NCBI GenBank assembly: GCA_008973525.1
Contig: WACJ01000082.1
Span: forward strand, 1,098,247 to 1,162,246
Direction: 5' to 3'
DNA length: 64,000 nucleotides
Source of the DNA: Stenopsyche tienmushanensis
Lineage: Eukaryota; Arthropoda; Insecta; Trichoptera; Stenopsychidae
The position numbers and the translations under genes were made by a program. The notes below the pieces were generated by a model. That model was not told the origin of the DNA. It searched no databases and saw only the letters and a list, made by a program, of their open reading frames with translations. Positions 34,213-45,088 of the stretch are shown here, piece by piece; positions within the stretch are counted from its first letter, which is position 1, and the number at the start of each line of letters is the position of its first letter.

Positions 34213-36798
34213 TGGACCTTTATTCCTTGCAGGTTTACAAAACATTTTTTTATTCGTGTATCGGAAAGAATCAGTATTTAAAAATACGTTCAATAAATTT
34301 CAAGTCGATATAAATGAAATTCGCAAAGTTATAGGTCAAAAAGGAGATGAAAAACTTTAAACGCGTTTTCTCAAAACTACTTTTTCCAAGCTCATGGAAA
34401 TGCTCCCACACGCCATAGATGAGCATTCTTTATGAAATTTGGCAAACACGTGTATAATAAATGTCTTCATCATATGGACTACAATTATCTAAAAATATTC
34501 AAATTTGTTTATTTAATAAACAAAAAACTACAAAAAATGTTGATAAAAACACAATTTTTTCTTTGATCGCTCATTATTTATTTATTTTTCAATATTTTGT
34601 CTTAATTCTAGTCTAAGCTATACAAAATATTATATAAAATAAAAATATGTTTTATTTTTTTGCTGAAAATCATATGTTCGTGATTTAGGACTTCCATGAT
34701 GAACGAGCGCAGGTTATGTGTTAATAAAAAAAGCGTGCCCATATGGTAACGTTGTGACGATATAGGGTTGATTAAAAACATATTTTTATAAATTCAAACA
34801 TATTTTTTCCAAATGAAATTCTTACAAAAATGTAAGAATTTATTATAAAAAACTTAATTTTCTGCATATTTATGCATAAAAAATATATTATATATTAATG
34901 GGGATATTATAGAATCTACTGTTCGCTATTAATTCCGGTAACGATTCCATTTTTTTTAATCATTTGTACGAATTGCTCAAAGCCAGTAACTGTTATAGGT
35001 TTTGGTGCATATTACAGCCGGAGCAATTGCTTTGAAGAGAGAAACCCCTACATGTATTTGCCCTCTAAAACCTGGTCGCTGATGCCAGCATTTTTGTAAC
35101 GAACTGGGGTGAGAGTAGCAAGTCTACGTGTAAATATTGAAGGCGTTTGAGGTCCAATACCTACACCAGGTTCTTTTTACTGAACTAATAAAAGAAATAT
35201 GGCATCCATTACAGCGTGAAATTTCCGCAAGCACATCGGCCGTCGGTATTTCGCATTTCTCCGCAAAAATGAATTTTTCAAAATCAAAACAAGCGTATTT
35301 TAAAAATGAAAAATAATTTTAAACAGCGAAAAAGGCACTGAAACGCGTCCCATTTTACCTCTGCGAATATCGATGATGTTATCGATATACGGAGCTTTGA
35401 GAGTTCAAGCTCATACGCTATCGAATAGCTCTAAAATGGGGAATATCGATAAAAAGCATGTCTAACTCCATAAAGTGTTGGAGTAAGCATAAAGCGCTAT
35501 CGGCCTAGGTAAATAGCGATATTGAGTTTCAATCTAGTGGAGAAAGCCGCTTTGGTAGATAGAGACAGGGTATTCATACAAACAAGAGCATTCAATAAAT
35601 TTATCAGAGGCCAGATGACAACAAAAAATATGATATGCCTTCGAATAAAGCGCGAGATAAAATCACCAAATATTTGATGCAATTTCGCTTAGATTGATTT
35701 TGAATAAAATCACACATGTTTTCTTTGAAAATTAGATGCGCGCGCATCAATGTCTTAATGGGGTAAATTATTACAACATATTCATACAGAATGCCTTAAT
35801 TTAATAACAACATGCCATCTAGCCGGGGACTAAATTACAAAAACATCTCAAGGAGAAGTGACAGCCTGGAATAAAATATGGCGTACGTCTAAGCCCTGCA
35901 ATATTATGAAGAAGGCTTTAGTTGGTGCCCGGGAGCACTTGGATTGTACCTGTGTTCCCGGCATCAGGTCTACTTGCGCTTCCGTTGCAGTGGCGAGAGC
36001 TCGCAGATTACGCGGGTCGTGCGGTTAATTAATTTTTAAGTCGCAACCTCTGAGTCTCTATTTCATATATACGTATGTAGTCCTGCCGGGGCCACATGTT
36101 CACCCCATCTTAATCCCCAGCCCACCCCAACGGGAATTCACTACTTTCATTCAGGACCGTCCTTCTCTAAGGCAACCTGTCTCGCTCGTTAAAACACTTA
36201 TGATGCAACTAAGACTTCCATTATCTACATTATTTATAATAATGTATATGAAAAGGTCAAATAATCAGGCTGAATTTTTACACATTTGCAGGCTTATGAC
36301 GATTCTGCAAGCTCGATGCTTTAATGCCTCATAAAATGATGCAAAATGGACTGGTAAAAACAGCTTGCGATTCGCAAATTGAATACAATAAAAACGAGTT
36401 TGCATCAAACATGTTATCATGGGCGATTAAAACTGGATTATTCAGAAAATAAACAGGAATCAGAGGGGGCAGAAACGGCACAGATGATGTGCCCAATGAT
36501 GCTCCGCATGATCTAAATAATATCGCATGCCAACTGAAATTGCTAACAACGAAGCAATCAATAAGGAGCAACATATTTTTATGATCATTTGATTGATTGG
36601 AAACCAAAGTGCGATGTTTAAATTTAGGCCGTTTTAAAACGAACAAAAAACGCGGTTTAATAGCAGCCCATCGGATCTTATGATTGATGATCGAGTGAAA
36701 TTTGGGTTTTTCCCAGCATAAATATTATATTTCGAGTAATTTGGGCTTAAAAATAAGCCAAACGATAAAATTGATTAACCGTAGTTCTCCAAAACGAA
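34213..36798. other. Unique sequence, no gene supported
   Basis: AT-rich to 34900. An orphan ACTTTAAACGCGTTTTCTCA-AAACTACTTTTT box lies at about 34353-34386 without a surrounding recognisable element. GC-richer patches at 35880-36020 and 36085-36190. Confidence 0.5.
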
Positions 36799-37580
36799 TA
36801 CTTCAAACCTCTTTTTGTGCGATTTCGAAGTTATGCGGTTTTTTAAAGCCATTGTATATTTCATAAAGTGTACGTATCGAGATATTTTGGATAAAATAGG
36901 TAATACATCATCAACACTAACCGAAATTTGGAAAAAAATATAATTTGGGACTGTATAAATCTGTAAATTTATTCTGGTTTAGATTTTTGAAAAAGATGAT
37001 TTGGTTTTTTTTGCATTTTTTCAATGTTTCGACTTTTAAAAATATATTATCCAAAGGAATTTTCAAAATCTCAACTACTTATGGAGTTATAACTATTTTA
37101 GTAAGGCGGCAACTTGACCGATCCTACCATAATGAAATCTTTTAACGCGTTTTTCTCGAAACTACCCTTTTTAACGCGTTTAACATGATGCAAGACGTTC
37201 TGTAAATGTTATCAAAATTTTATTTTTAATATCCTTATTGTTTTCCTTATTTTTTATCAACTTTTTTTGTGCGATTTTGGATATATGGCTGTTTCCATGG
37301 AACGCATCTTGATTTTTTCTGTTTTTTTGTGTGTTTACTTTTCATTTCCTTCATATCTATCAAAAAAATGTTCTTAATGGCTTTTAAAATAGACGTTAAA
37401 TTAACTCAAAGTTGTGGTTTTTTTTGTGCGATTTTGGATATATTTTATATAGAAGTTTCTAAGTTATGCGGTTTCTAAAATCAATGGAACGCATTTTCAC
37501 TTTTTCTATGTAAGTCAAAGCTTTTTTTATGCGATTTTTTGCGGAACGCATCAACCGCACAAAAAAAAGGTTTAAATGTA
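36799..37580. mobile_element. Pogo-like MITE, M6
   Basis: Left end TACTTCAAACCTCTTTTTGT; right end ACCGCACAAAAAAAAGGTTT ending AAATGTA. It is the longest single copy: the M1-type left interior, the ACGCGTTTTTCTCGAAACTA box (37145-37164), then two successive TTTTTTTGTGCGATTTTGGA-ATAT units near 37262 and 37420, suggesting an internal duplication or nested copy. Confidence 0.75.
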
Positions 37581-37593
37581 TACGATAACTCGC

Positions 37594-37850
37594 GTATACT
37601 GGTGCGAATTTTGATCTGGTGGAATCATCATCATAATCGTCAATGGCGAGCGCTTCAGATCGACAATAGGCAACTTTTGTGGTTTAAACTAGATGATATA
37701 GATACCGACGATATGTGGTTTTAATAAGACGGCACTACGTGCGTCATTGCGCATGCTACGATGGACATTCTGCACAAGCGATAATCGTGTGATTCAAAGC
37801 CTTTAGACTTATGTTTTTGGATCTATCTAAACCATAGGTCTAACAAACAG
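37594..37850 (+). pseudogene. Tc1/mariner-superfamily transposase fragment, broken
   Basis: Reads VYWCEF, stop, SGGIIIIIVNGERFRSTIG, then WFKLDDIDTDDMWF, two TAA codons, DGTTCVIAHATMDILHKR, stop, SCDSKPLDLCFWIYLNHRSN. This follows the order VxVWCGFxSGGIIGPxF, VNGERY, LDDxDxxDxWFQQDGATCHTA and RSCDLTPLDFFLWGYLK of a DDE transposase type common in arthropods. Both glutamines before DG have become TAA, consistent with C-to-T decay. Begins only 13 bp after M6. Confidence 0.83.
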
Positions 37851-39960
37851 TTGATGTTATCAAAGTCACTATAACAAATGCCATCTAGCAAATTCGGTCA
37901 GATTTATGCGACGAAGTCATTGAAAATTAGATCCTCTGAATACGAAACATTAAGCAAAATTGTGGCAAATATTTGAACAATATTATATTTTATAAAAAAT
38001 GCCATAAAATATTCTTTTAAATAAAGGAAAAATTGAGTAAATATCTTACATACAACTTGTTTTATTTACATTTAAAAATGAAGCGTTCTTATTGAATGAT
38101 CTGTATATTATTCATAAACAAGTAGATTTATATTGATATCCAAACTGAAATTTGAATAAATTTGATCCCTCATATTTATATGCAGGTAGGATTTATTTCG
38201 TTATTCTGGATTTTAAATTCTAGAAACCTTTCTGGAAAAAGTTGAGGAACAAGTCCATTTCGCCAACACTTGGTTAATACTTATTTGAATAAATACATTT
38301 CGAAACAAATAAGCACCACGAATGGAAATGAATCCCGGTCTTATACAGTGCGCTCGTTATAATTAAATCATTGAAATCGCGCAAGGGTTGGAAAGGCGAA
38401 AGAATTTTAATTATTTTTTTACGATACGTTCTTGAGTATTAAAAAATGTAGTTACGAGTAAAGTTATTTATAACGAGCGTTGTTCGAGTCTATACAGGCT
38501 AAAATGAGTAAACAGCAAATATCCCGCTTTCGCAGCGCCCACCATATCGTATATGCTAATAAATTAAACTCCAGGAATTGAAGTTTATACAGAAAAGCTT
38601 GAAATTAATTAAAGGTTTTTTTTGGCAGGGGTTGGCATAAAAAAATCCAGCGAACAGGTTGTGGAATATATTACGTGCAACGCGTGTTGCACGTGCAGTA
38701 ACTGCTTTTGGCGTGCATAACGTCTGTTATTCAATGTACGGACGTGCTCGCTGAACGCTAAAGCCTTTGCTTAATGTGCCATGGAAGCTGAAAAAGGATC
38801 CAGATGAAAAAAAGGGACAAAGAGAATCTGTAAAGCGCAATTATACAAAGCCACCTGTTGGCAATAAATATCGTGTCGTGAAGCTTCGTGAAATCGGCGA
38901 CGGAAATGCCGTCGATCGTGCGAAATGGAATACTTTCAAAGATGTCAAATCCTGAAAAAGGCGTCTGAAAGATTCGTGCTGAATGTCATCCAAATGAAAA
39001 TATATAAAAATGTCACCTGTCCTTGCCAAAACTATCACACTATTATTTTTGCACGTCGAAATTGTCCCGTGTCAAACCCTTTCATGTAGCTCCCCCTCCT
39101 GCGAATTCTTAAGGGGTCGTAAAATTTCGCTACATTCAGGATACATCGAAAAAATGCAAAATAAATTTGTGTAATCATGATCGATTATCCCCCATTTAAA
39201 ACACCTCAGATGACTCCAATTAAGCATTTAGAAATAAATCCGGCGAAAGGCTCTGAATAAAATATAACAGTATCAAAATAGATTTTTATTTATACGTACC
39301 AACGGCGGATAATGTGTTTTCAAGCATGAAAATTTTATTAAGTATGTCATGAGACAGCTTTTTTTTATAGTACCCCCCCTAATATATATATTTAGACGAC
39401 GCAGGTCGTCCGATATGAGGGTCGGTCATGTAAATCAATATTATCAGATCGCTCGGGATGCGATAATTTTAGATTATCAAGCGAAACAATGACATCCCCA
39501 TTGATATTGACCGATCGGATCGACGATTTCAACGTTGATATGCGAGTCGGAGATCGTATTTATGCCGCATAAAGTATAATAATAGAACTTGGGCGTATGA
39601 AAGTTTAATTCTGCAATATAAATAGCAATGGCAAAGCTTCCAAATGCGGAGATAAAGCTAATTTTAGAAGCATTTCGACTGATTATTTTTTAATATTGAA
39701 TGACATTGGAAATTCGAAGGCGGACGGATGGAATTATTAATATAAAAGTGTTTATTTTATTTTTTCGGGATTTATTTTGCGCTGTGTGCTTACTTATAGC
39801 GTAAATGTAAGTGTTCAAGCCGATAAACAAATCATTTGCTTCAGATCAACACTTTTAAAGTATGTTTAATTTTGATCCCTGGAATTAATTATAAGGCCAT
39901 TGAAAAGGTTTCTAATCGATTGAAAAAATATTTATTAGCAGCGTGTAGATCGAAATATTA
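37851..39960. other. Unique sequence, no gene supported
   Basis: AT-rich. A palindrome, ACGTGCAAC (38673-38681) with GTTGCACGT (38686-38694), precedes a Lys-rich 62-codon ORF (38767-38955, VPWKLKKDPDEKKGQRESVK then TKPPVGNKYRVVKLREIGDG). I cannot identify the ORF and there are no splice or family cues. Confidence 0.45.
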
Positions 39961-40380
39961 GGGTGACCATAAAGTATCGATACCGTACCGATACTCAGAG
40001 GAACATTCTGAGGCTAAACAAGTGTCATTGGTGGTTAAAAACAGCTTAAAAATAAAAACAGAGGGATCTCAGGAATATCGTTAAAAGAGGACAACATCAA
40101 AAATTAGTTGATGATATCTTGAAATCGATGGTGGAATCGAAATAGATTTCGAGATCGTTAGGGCATACATTAAGACGTCTAAAAATTAACAATATTGAAG
40201 AAGTAAAAATGTATTTAAATAGGTTTTTCAGGCAAAAATCAAAGATCAAAAATTATCTTTATGCTGGCAAAATATGATCAAAAATTATGGATGTTATTTT
40301 GTTGATTAGTATTTAAGATTATTCAAATAAAAAAATATTTTTCACCAGCAAAAAAAAAAATGGATTACTTTTCGGTACCC
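39961..40380. mobile_element. Possible hAT-like nonautonomous element
   Basis: The left edge GGGTGACCATAAAGTATCGA and the reverse complement of the right edge GGGTACCGAAAAGTAATCCA form an imperfect inverted repeat. The flanks AATATTA and TTAATATATA could be a decayed target duplication. The interior is AT-rich without coding. Confidence 0.33.
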
Positions 40381-42048
40381 TTAATATATATTAGCCGAGG
40401 AATTACACGAGGAATTTGATTTGTTTTGCCACATTTTGGATCTGAATTCGAAACTTTAAAATACTAATTTAGGATATAATCCACTATATCAGCACTTGGC
40501 CTATAATTATTTTGCCATAATTTTCATTGATATTTTATATGGAATAATAAGTCAAGACTATAACGGACAGTTGTGGGTAAATAATTTAATCCAGGATAAA
40601 GTAATAGAAGATTCAGCTAATTTTGTGTAGCAATTTTTGGTCAGTCTGTTCCTAAAGAAATCAGCTTTGAGCCAAATAAAAAAAAGATATGGGACTTTTT
40701 TAAAGTAAATCTATAATAAATTCAATGGGAGTCAAGAATGCAATGATCAGCAGAGTTTTGAAGAATATGTTTTTCATTAAAACTATGTTTCATCACTAGT
40801 CTCGTCATTTAATAGCCACGTTTTGTATTGTAAAAAGATACCTAATTGTAGATGTATGGTACTCAAAGATGCGATAGATGATATTAATAAAATATTTGAA
40901 TATTTATTCATCGATTCGACGAGAAAATTTAAGATTAATTCGGTCCATCATTATGAGATTTGGCGTTGAATTAAAAATAATATTTCGGGATGTACTTTAT
41001 GTGGCGAAAAGCCCTCGCTGATGACACTCCGGGCCATTGCCGACCGCCATAAATCAAGGAGGCGAAAATCTGCAGCCATTAAAGCGGGCAAAAATTTAGA
41101 TTTAAAACGATAACATAAATTTAAAATTAGAGACATCACTTTGTGTGACTAATGTAATAACATCAATCTTGGGCATTTCCCAAGGCATTCTTAATTGCGT
41201 ATTGTATTTGTTCTCTTTTATGCGGAAGTGCGTGACTCGCTTTCGTAGCAGTGTGCCTTCGCCCAAAGCTCCACGGTTGAAAGCTTGAAAACAAACGACA
41301 CGACCTTTTTTCTGAATAAAAGCTTCACAACAAAGGAATTTACTTAAAAAATATACACATATACACATCTTTTCATACGGCCAACATAAATAAATAAATA
41401 TATTTAAAATTCTTTTTGCAAGTGAGCAATTTTCCAGTCACGTAACGTTCGGTCGCTAATATGGGAGCGTATTTTTTTCGGCGGCCAAGTCCGAGGCAAA
41501 GGCCGGCGATTTTCATAAAACGTGTAAAATGTCGCAGAAATAATTTTATAAAATAATTTAATGAACATTTTCATAACGAGGGGCAAACATAATGTTCGCA
41601 AATTAAATATAATATTTCATCAGAGTGTACAATTTTTTCGCACGTCGTTCACACAGCCCCGCTGGAATTAAGCGAACGCCTTAATTATTTCGCGTTATTC
41701 CAGGAAATGATATCGCATTGCCATATTATTATTCCGGAATCAATCACATTGTCCGTGATGTGCATCTATATTCTGCGGGGATGTTATCGGAATCTTTCAT
41801 TTTAGTACGGATATTGTTTTGGTTCTGCTTGGTATTCAGCTGTTGCTTTTTCTCGCCAGTTTCTTTGGTAGATAGGTATTTTGAATACACGTGAAAGGCA
41901 CAATAAACGGGGAAAAGAAGATCATGGAAAACTTTCGCTTCCGAGGAAAACATCGCCGTGTGTTTATATCAGAGTTTATAACAAATTAGTGCTTGATATT
42001 ATTACATCATGTAAAAAATGGCTTCATTTATAATCCACAAATTAAATC
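40381..42048. other. Unique sequence, no gene supported
   Basis: AT-rich, with a modestly GC-rich part at 40980-41290. Small minus-strand ORFs (40951-41601) have no recognisable domain. Confidence 0.5.
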
Positions 42049-42084
42049 ATTCGAATTTCTTCACCAATGTGAAGAAATTCGAAT
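42049..42084. repeat. 16-bp perfect inverted repeat at the truncated end of Kolobok-like copy 3
   Basis: ATTCGAATTTCTTCAC (42049-42064) and GTGAAGAAATTCGAAT (42069-42084) are exact reverse complements around CAAT. The right arm is normal element sequence; the left arm is the same stretch inverted. Confidence 0.9.
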
Positions 42085-42299
42085 TACTTCAATGCTCTAC
42101 AGCTAATTCGCGTAATGCGTTCGAATGCGGCCACAGGCTTGCCCCTATACCTGTTTCTTTGCAGGCCAAAGGTTCCTATTGAAGACTTTTTTATCTTTGT
42201 TCTGGTAAGAAGCAAATGAAGTCAAAAAAAATATTAATACAGACTTAAAAAAAGGCGAATAAGCAAATGGAAAGTAAGGGTCAAAAAAGAAAGAACTCC

Positions 42300-42947
42300 G
42301 CAAGAAGTGCTTCGAAAACCGAACAGCTTACTAATAAATTAATTAAAAAAATATCTTATTATAACGACTTAGCTATTCGCCTACATTTAGATTCAATAAA
42401 AAATTGAGAAATGCTATTTGGGTCACATATTATTACAAAATTTCGACTAATGAAACCCCTCAGTATTTATACTGGCCGGTAAGAACAGATTCTTGGTGCG
42501 AATTGCAAAACATGCAACTACAAGATCGTTATATTTGTACAAGCAACCTTCTTCTCTCACATAAGATATTCAGTAAATCTCAAGAGCCATTTATGAAGAA
42601 TCAACATCTGATAATATATTGGAAAGATGTCTTGGTTCGTTTCAACGAGTGCGTATGGTCTCTGGTACCGAAATATATTTTTTATTGCAAAAAATACTAT
42701 AAATCGCAACATTTACTACAGCCTGCATTTTTAACGAAACATTTAAGCCTATTTTAAAAATAATGGATACAAAGATGCATTGAGATTCGTGGAGATGCGC
42801 AACTAAGAACGTATATGCTTTGCTAACCGTCAAGGCTCCGAATCTTCTAAATAAGATATAACAGTTCACAGATACATCAAATTAGCCAAAAAAGAAGAGA
42901 CTGAGATAGCTGAAGAATTTTTAAATGAAGCTAGAATCGCTGATTAG
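42300..42947 (+). pseudogene. Transposase remnant, copy 3, broken
   Basis: Open pieces in alternating frames: LAIRLHLDSIK, then RNAIWVTYYYKISTNETPQY and SWCELQN, frameshift, RFNECVWSLVPKYIFYCKKY, and finally ETEIAEEFLNEARIAD before TAG at 42945-42947. The ECVWSLVPKY segment aligns with ESVWRLTPKH of the 2880 fossil. Confidence 0.72.
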
Positions 42948-43097
42948 TTGTATATTTCTCTTTTAAACAAATTTGTGGTACTTCAAACATTAAACGCGTT
43001 TTTCTCGAAACGATATTTTTGCATGTGATGTGGAAAGAATTTAAAAAAACCAAGTCGCTGATGGGACTGAAAATTTACGAGCTTATTATAAATATAT

Positions 43098-43292
43098 ATG
43101 GCTATGGCATTTCGCAAAACCAGGTCAAAATGTTTATTTTATCTTACGTTTTATATTAAAAAATACCCTCAAAAAAGGTGTTTTTTTCCAAACTTTTTTT
43201 CAAACCAATGTCATTATGTTATTTTTAAACAAAAAATATTCATTAACAATACTGCGATGGCGTCACACTTACAGATTATTAATCTTTTTTAA
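43098..43292 (+). other. Small ORF in the transposon 3' region, copy 3
   Basis: Opens MAMAFRKTRSKCLFYLTFYI, the equivalent of 1503-1718 and 60823-61035. Function unknown; may be chance. Confidence 0.25.
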
Positions 43293-43550
43293 TTTTTTGT
43301 ATTAAGTAAGTCTGAATGAAAAAATTGTTCCAAACCATGTACTTGCATCTTTTTTGACATGTCATTTTGATGTTTTAAAAACGATATAATATATATTTTT
43401 TTAAATTACGAATTTATTTTTTTAATATTATATAAGAGTGCCATAATAAATCCCAAAAAGATTCATTTAATTATATGACGTATTTACTGAGAAAATAATT
43501 ATTAAAAATTTGCCTATTTTTTGGGCCGTCAAAGTGAGATGAGCCCTTAA

Positions 43551-44995
43551 GCGATGCAACGGTCGAACTTGTAACTGAATCATCTTGGATTCAAATCACA
43601 CATTTTTATAACATATAAGCTATGAAAAACCATAAAGAACATAATAATTTAGATTTATGATTATCCGTTGAGATGCGATTTTGTACACGGTGTGGGATAA
43701 ATCCGAACGTCGCACTTGAGAGGCGTGAAAACTTGTTCGAATTTATTCCCATCTAAAATTTTTCGCCAAATGCAATATTAATGCATCATATGAAATGCTA
43801 TATACATTTTTATTAAAATACAGACTTTTAAATTATGATCTCTGATTATATTGAAATATGATTTTCAGATGGTTTTAAAACAATTTATGTGTTGTTTTGA
43901 GGACGTTGTCGATTCTGGATGATGAATTGAATTATTGAAAACATAAATTGTCTGGTAAAAATGTGTTATTTCTGTTTCGTCAAATTCGGTATGGCGGAAG
44001 AATTTAAGGGTTTCATCGGAGGTGTACGCATGTTTTTCGCAATCATAATCTTAATATCTGCAAAAGGATGGGTGGGGTCCATTTGAGTACAACACGAAAC
44101 CGTAATTTTGAGCCGGGGCCTAAACGCTCCTCCTCGTTAATAATGGGCCAATTTATTTTTCACGGTTCCCTCCCGGCGTTAAATTTGAATTAAACACATC
44201 TATGAGGATCGTTTCTCAGATTTAAGCCGCGTAATAAAGAAGAATTTAATTTTCGTAGTGGGCCGCCGGGGAATTTTCCGCGATTAAAATTATTAATGCC
44301 CCGCGAGCGCACCTAACTATTTTTAAAGCTAGCGAATTGAAATAGAATCTGCAAGGGGTGGAGAGGAGATAGAGCCCATTAAGGCCCTTATTATCCTATG
44401 GGAGACTTAATCCCGGGTGTTATTAGCCCAGAAAATTTAGCTGAGTTTTTGACCGGTCAGTGCTCGAGTCTTGGGGGGTGGTGGGCATTTTTTTCGCAGG
44501 CGGCTGCCAAGTTGAACAATCTTCTGCGAATTTATGATAGCACCAGATTCAAGCGCTTTAAGCAATTATTCGACTTGGGAAAATGCTTTATTCAATTCGT
44601 GAGAATGCATGGAGAAAATTTATTTCGGCGAAAACCCGCGGTATCACCTTGTAATTATACTGATACGCGGAAAAGGTTTAATTGCTCGAGGGATTCCCTG
44701 AATTAACATAATTAAGATTTCAAACAAATTTTCAACCCCCGAAAGACAGTCGAGTTGAAATAAAATTCATCAAGTCATAATCCAAAGCGTCACCCCCTCA
44801 TTTAGTTTGTGTATACGTGTGCATGAAATATTACCGTCAGGAAATTAAGTGTATCTCGCCTACGGACGAATATTTGCTTAATTTCCCTCGATTAACAACC
44901 ACCGTTGGTAGGCCCCCAGTTAAGTTGAATGTGACTTCTGACGATGTCACGATGTTTTAACTAAATTAATTAAGAGTGAAGTATGCAAGACTTAC
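43551..44995. other. Intronic sequence next to the Rbp6 donor, no other gene
   Basis: AT-rich to 44040, then moderately GC-rich to 44700. The 102-codon plus ORF at 44398-44706 has no domain. No repeats recognised. Confidence 0.5.
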
Positions 44996-45088
44996 CGGTC
45001 CAAACTGCTCGAAGTAGTTCTTGACATCTTCGAGCGTCGTGGGCGCCGACAGCCCACCTACAAAGATTTTCTTTGTCCTGGTAACCAT
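44996..45088 (-). CDS. Rbp6: Internal exon of a Musashi-family RNA-binding protein (Rbp6), start of RRM2
   Basis: Read on the minus strand, 93 nt encode 31 residues in one open frame with no partial codons at either end. They begin [18 protein letters not shown] and end YFEQFGP. KIFVGG is the RNP2 strand of an RNA-recognition motif, and the order [24 protein letters not shown] is that of the second RRM of Musashi proteins. The [10 protein letters not shown] stretch matches insect Rbp6 as I recall it; insect Musashi proper diverges here, so Rbp6 is preferred. The acceptor side is a pyrimidine-rich run ending TTGTATTTTCAG just before the exon (45089 upward). The donor is CCG followed by GTAAGT (44995 downward). 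The rest of RRM2, including RNP1, must be on a later exon outside the window. Family members bind U-rich AG-containing sites in mRNA 3' UTRs and control translation in the cytoplasm. The first ATG is not claimed as a start codon: it is an internal Met, because the preceding bases are a splice acceptor. Confidence 0.92.

Larger units (their letters stand above)
42067..43546 (+). mobile_element. Kolobok-like TTAA transposon, copy 3 (5' truncated)
   Basis: Homology begins at GTGAAGAAATTCGAATTACT, about 100 bp inside the complete copy. It continues through the transposase remnant, the AAACGCGTTTTTCTCGAAAC box (42993-43012) and the intact 3' terminal repeat CGTCAAAGTGAGATGAGCCC next to TTAA (43547-43550). 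Closest to copy 4. Confidence 0.85.
1..44995 (-). other. Rbp6: Intron downstream of the Rbp6 RRM2 exon (open-ended)
   Basis: Starts at the GTAAGT donor at 44995 and runs off the low-coordinate end of the window. I found no acceptor-flanked exon carrying the expected RNP1 motif (RGFGFVTF) on the minus strand, so the intron is probably at least 45 kb. It hosts most of the transposon fossils listed here. Nested genes cannot be excluded, but none is visible. Confidence 0.65.
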
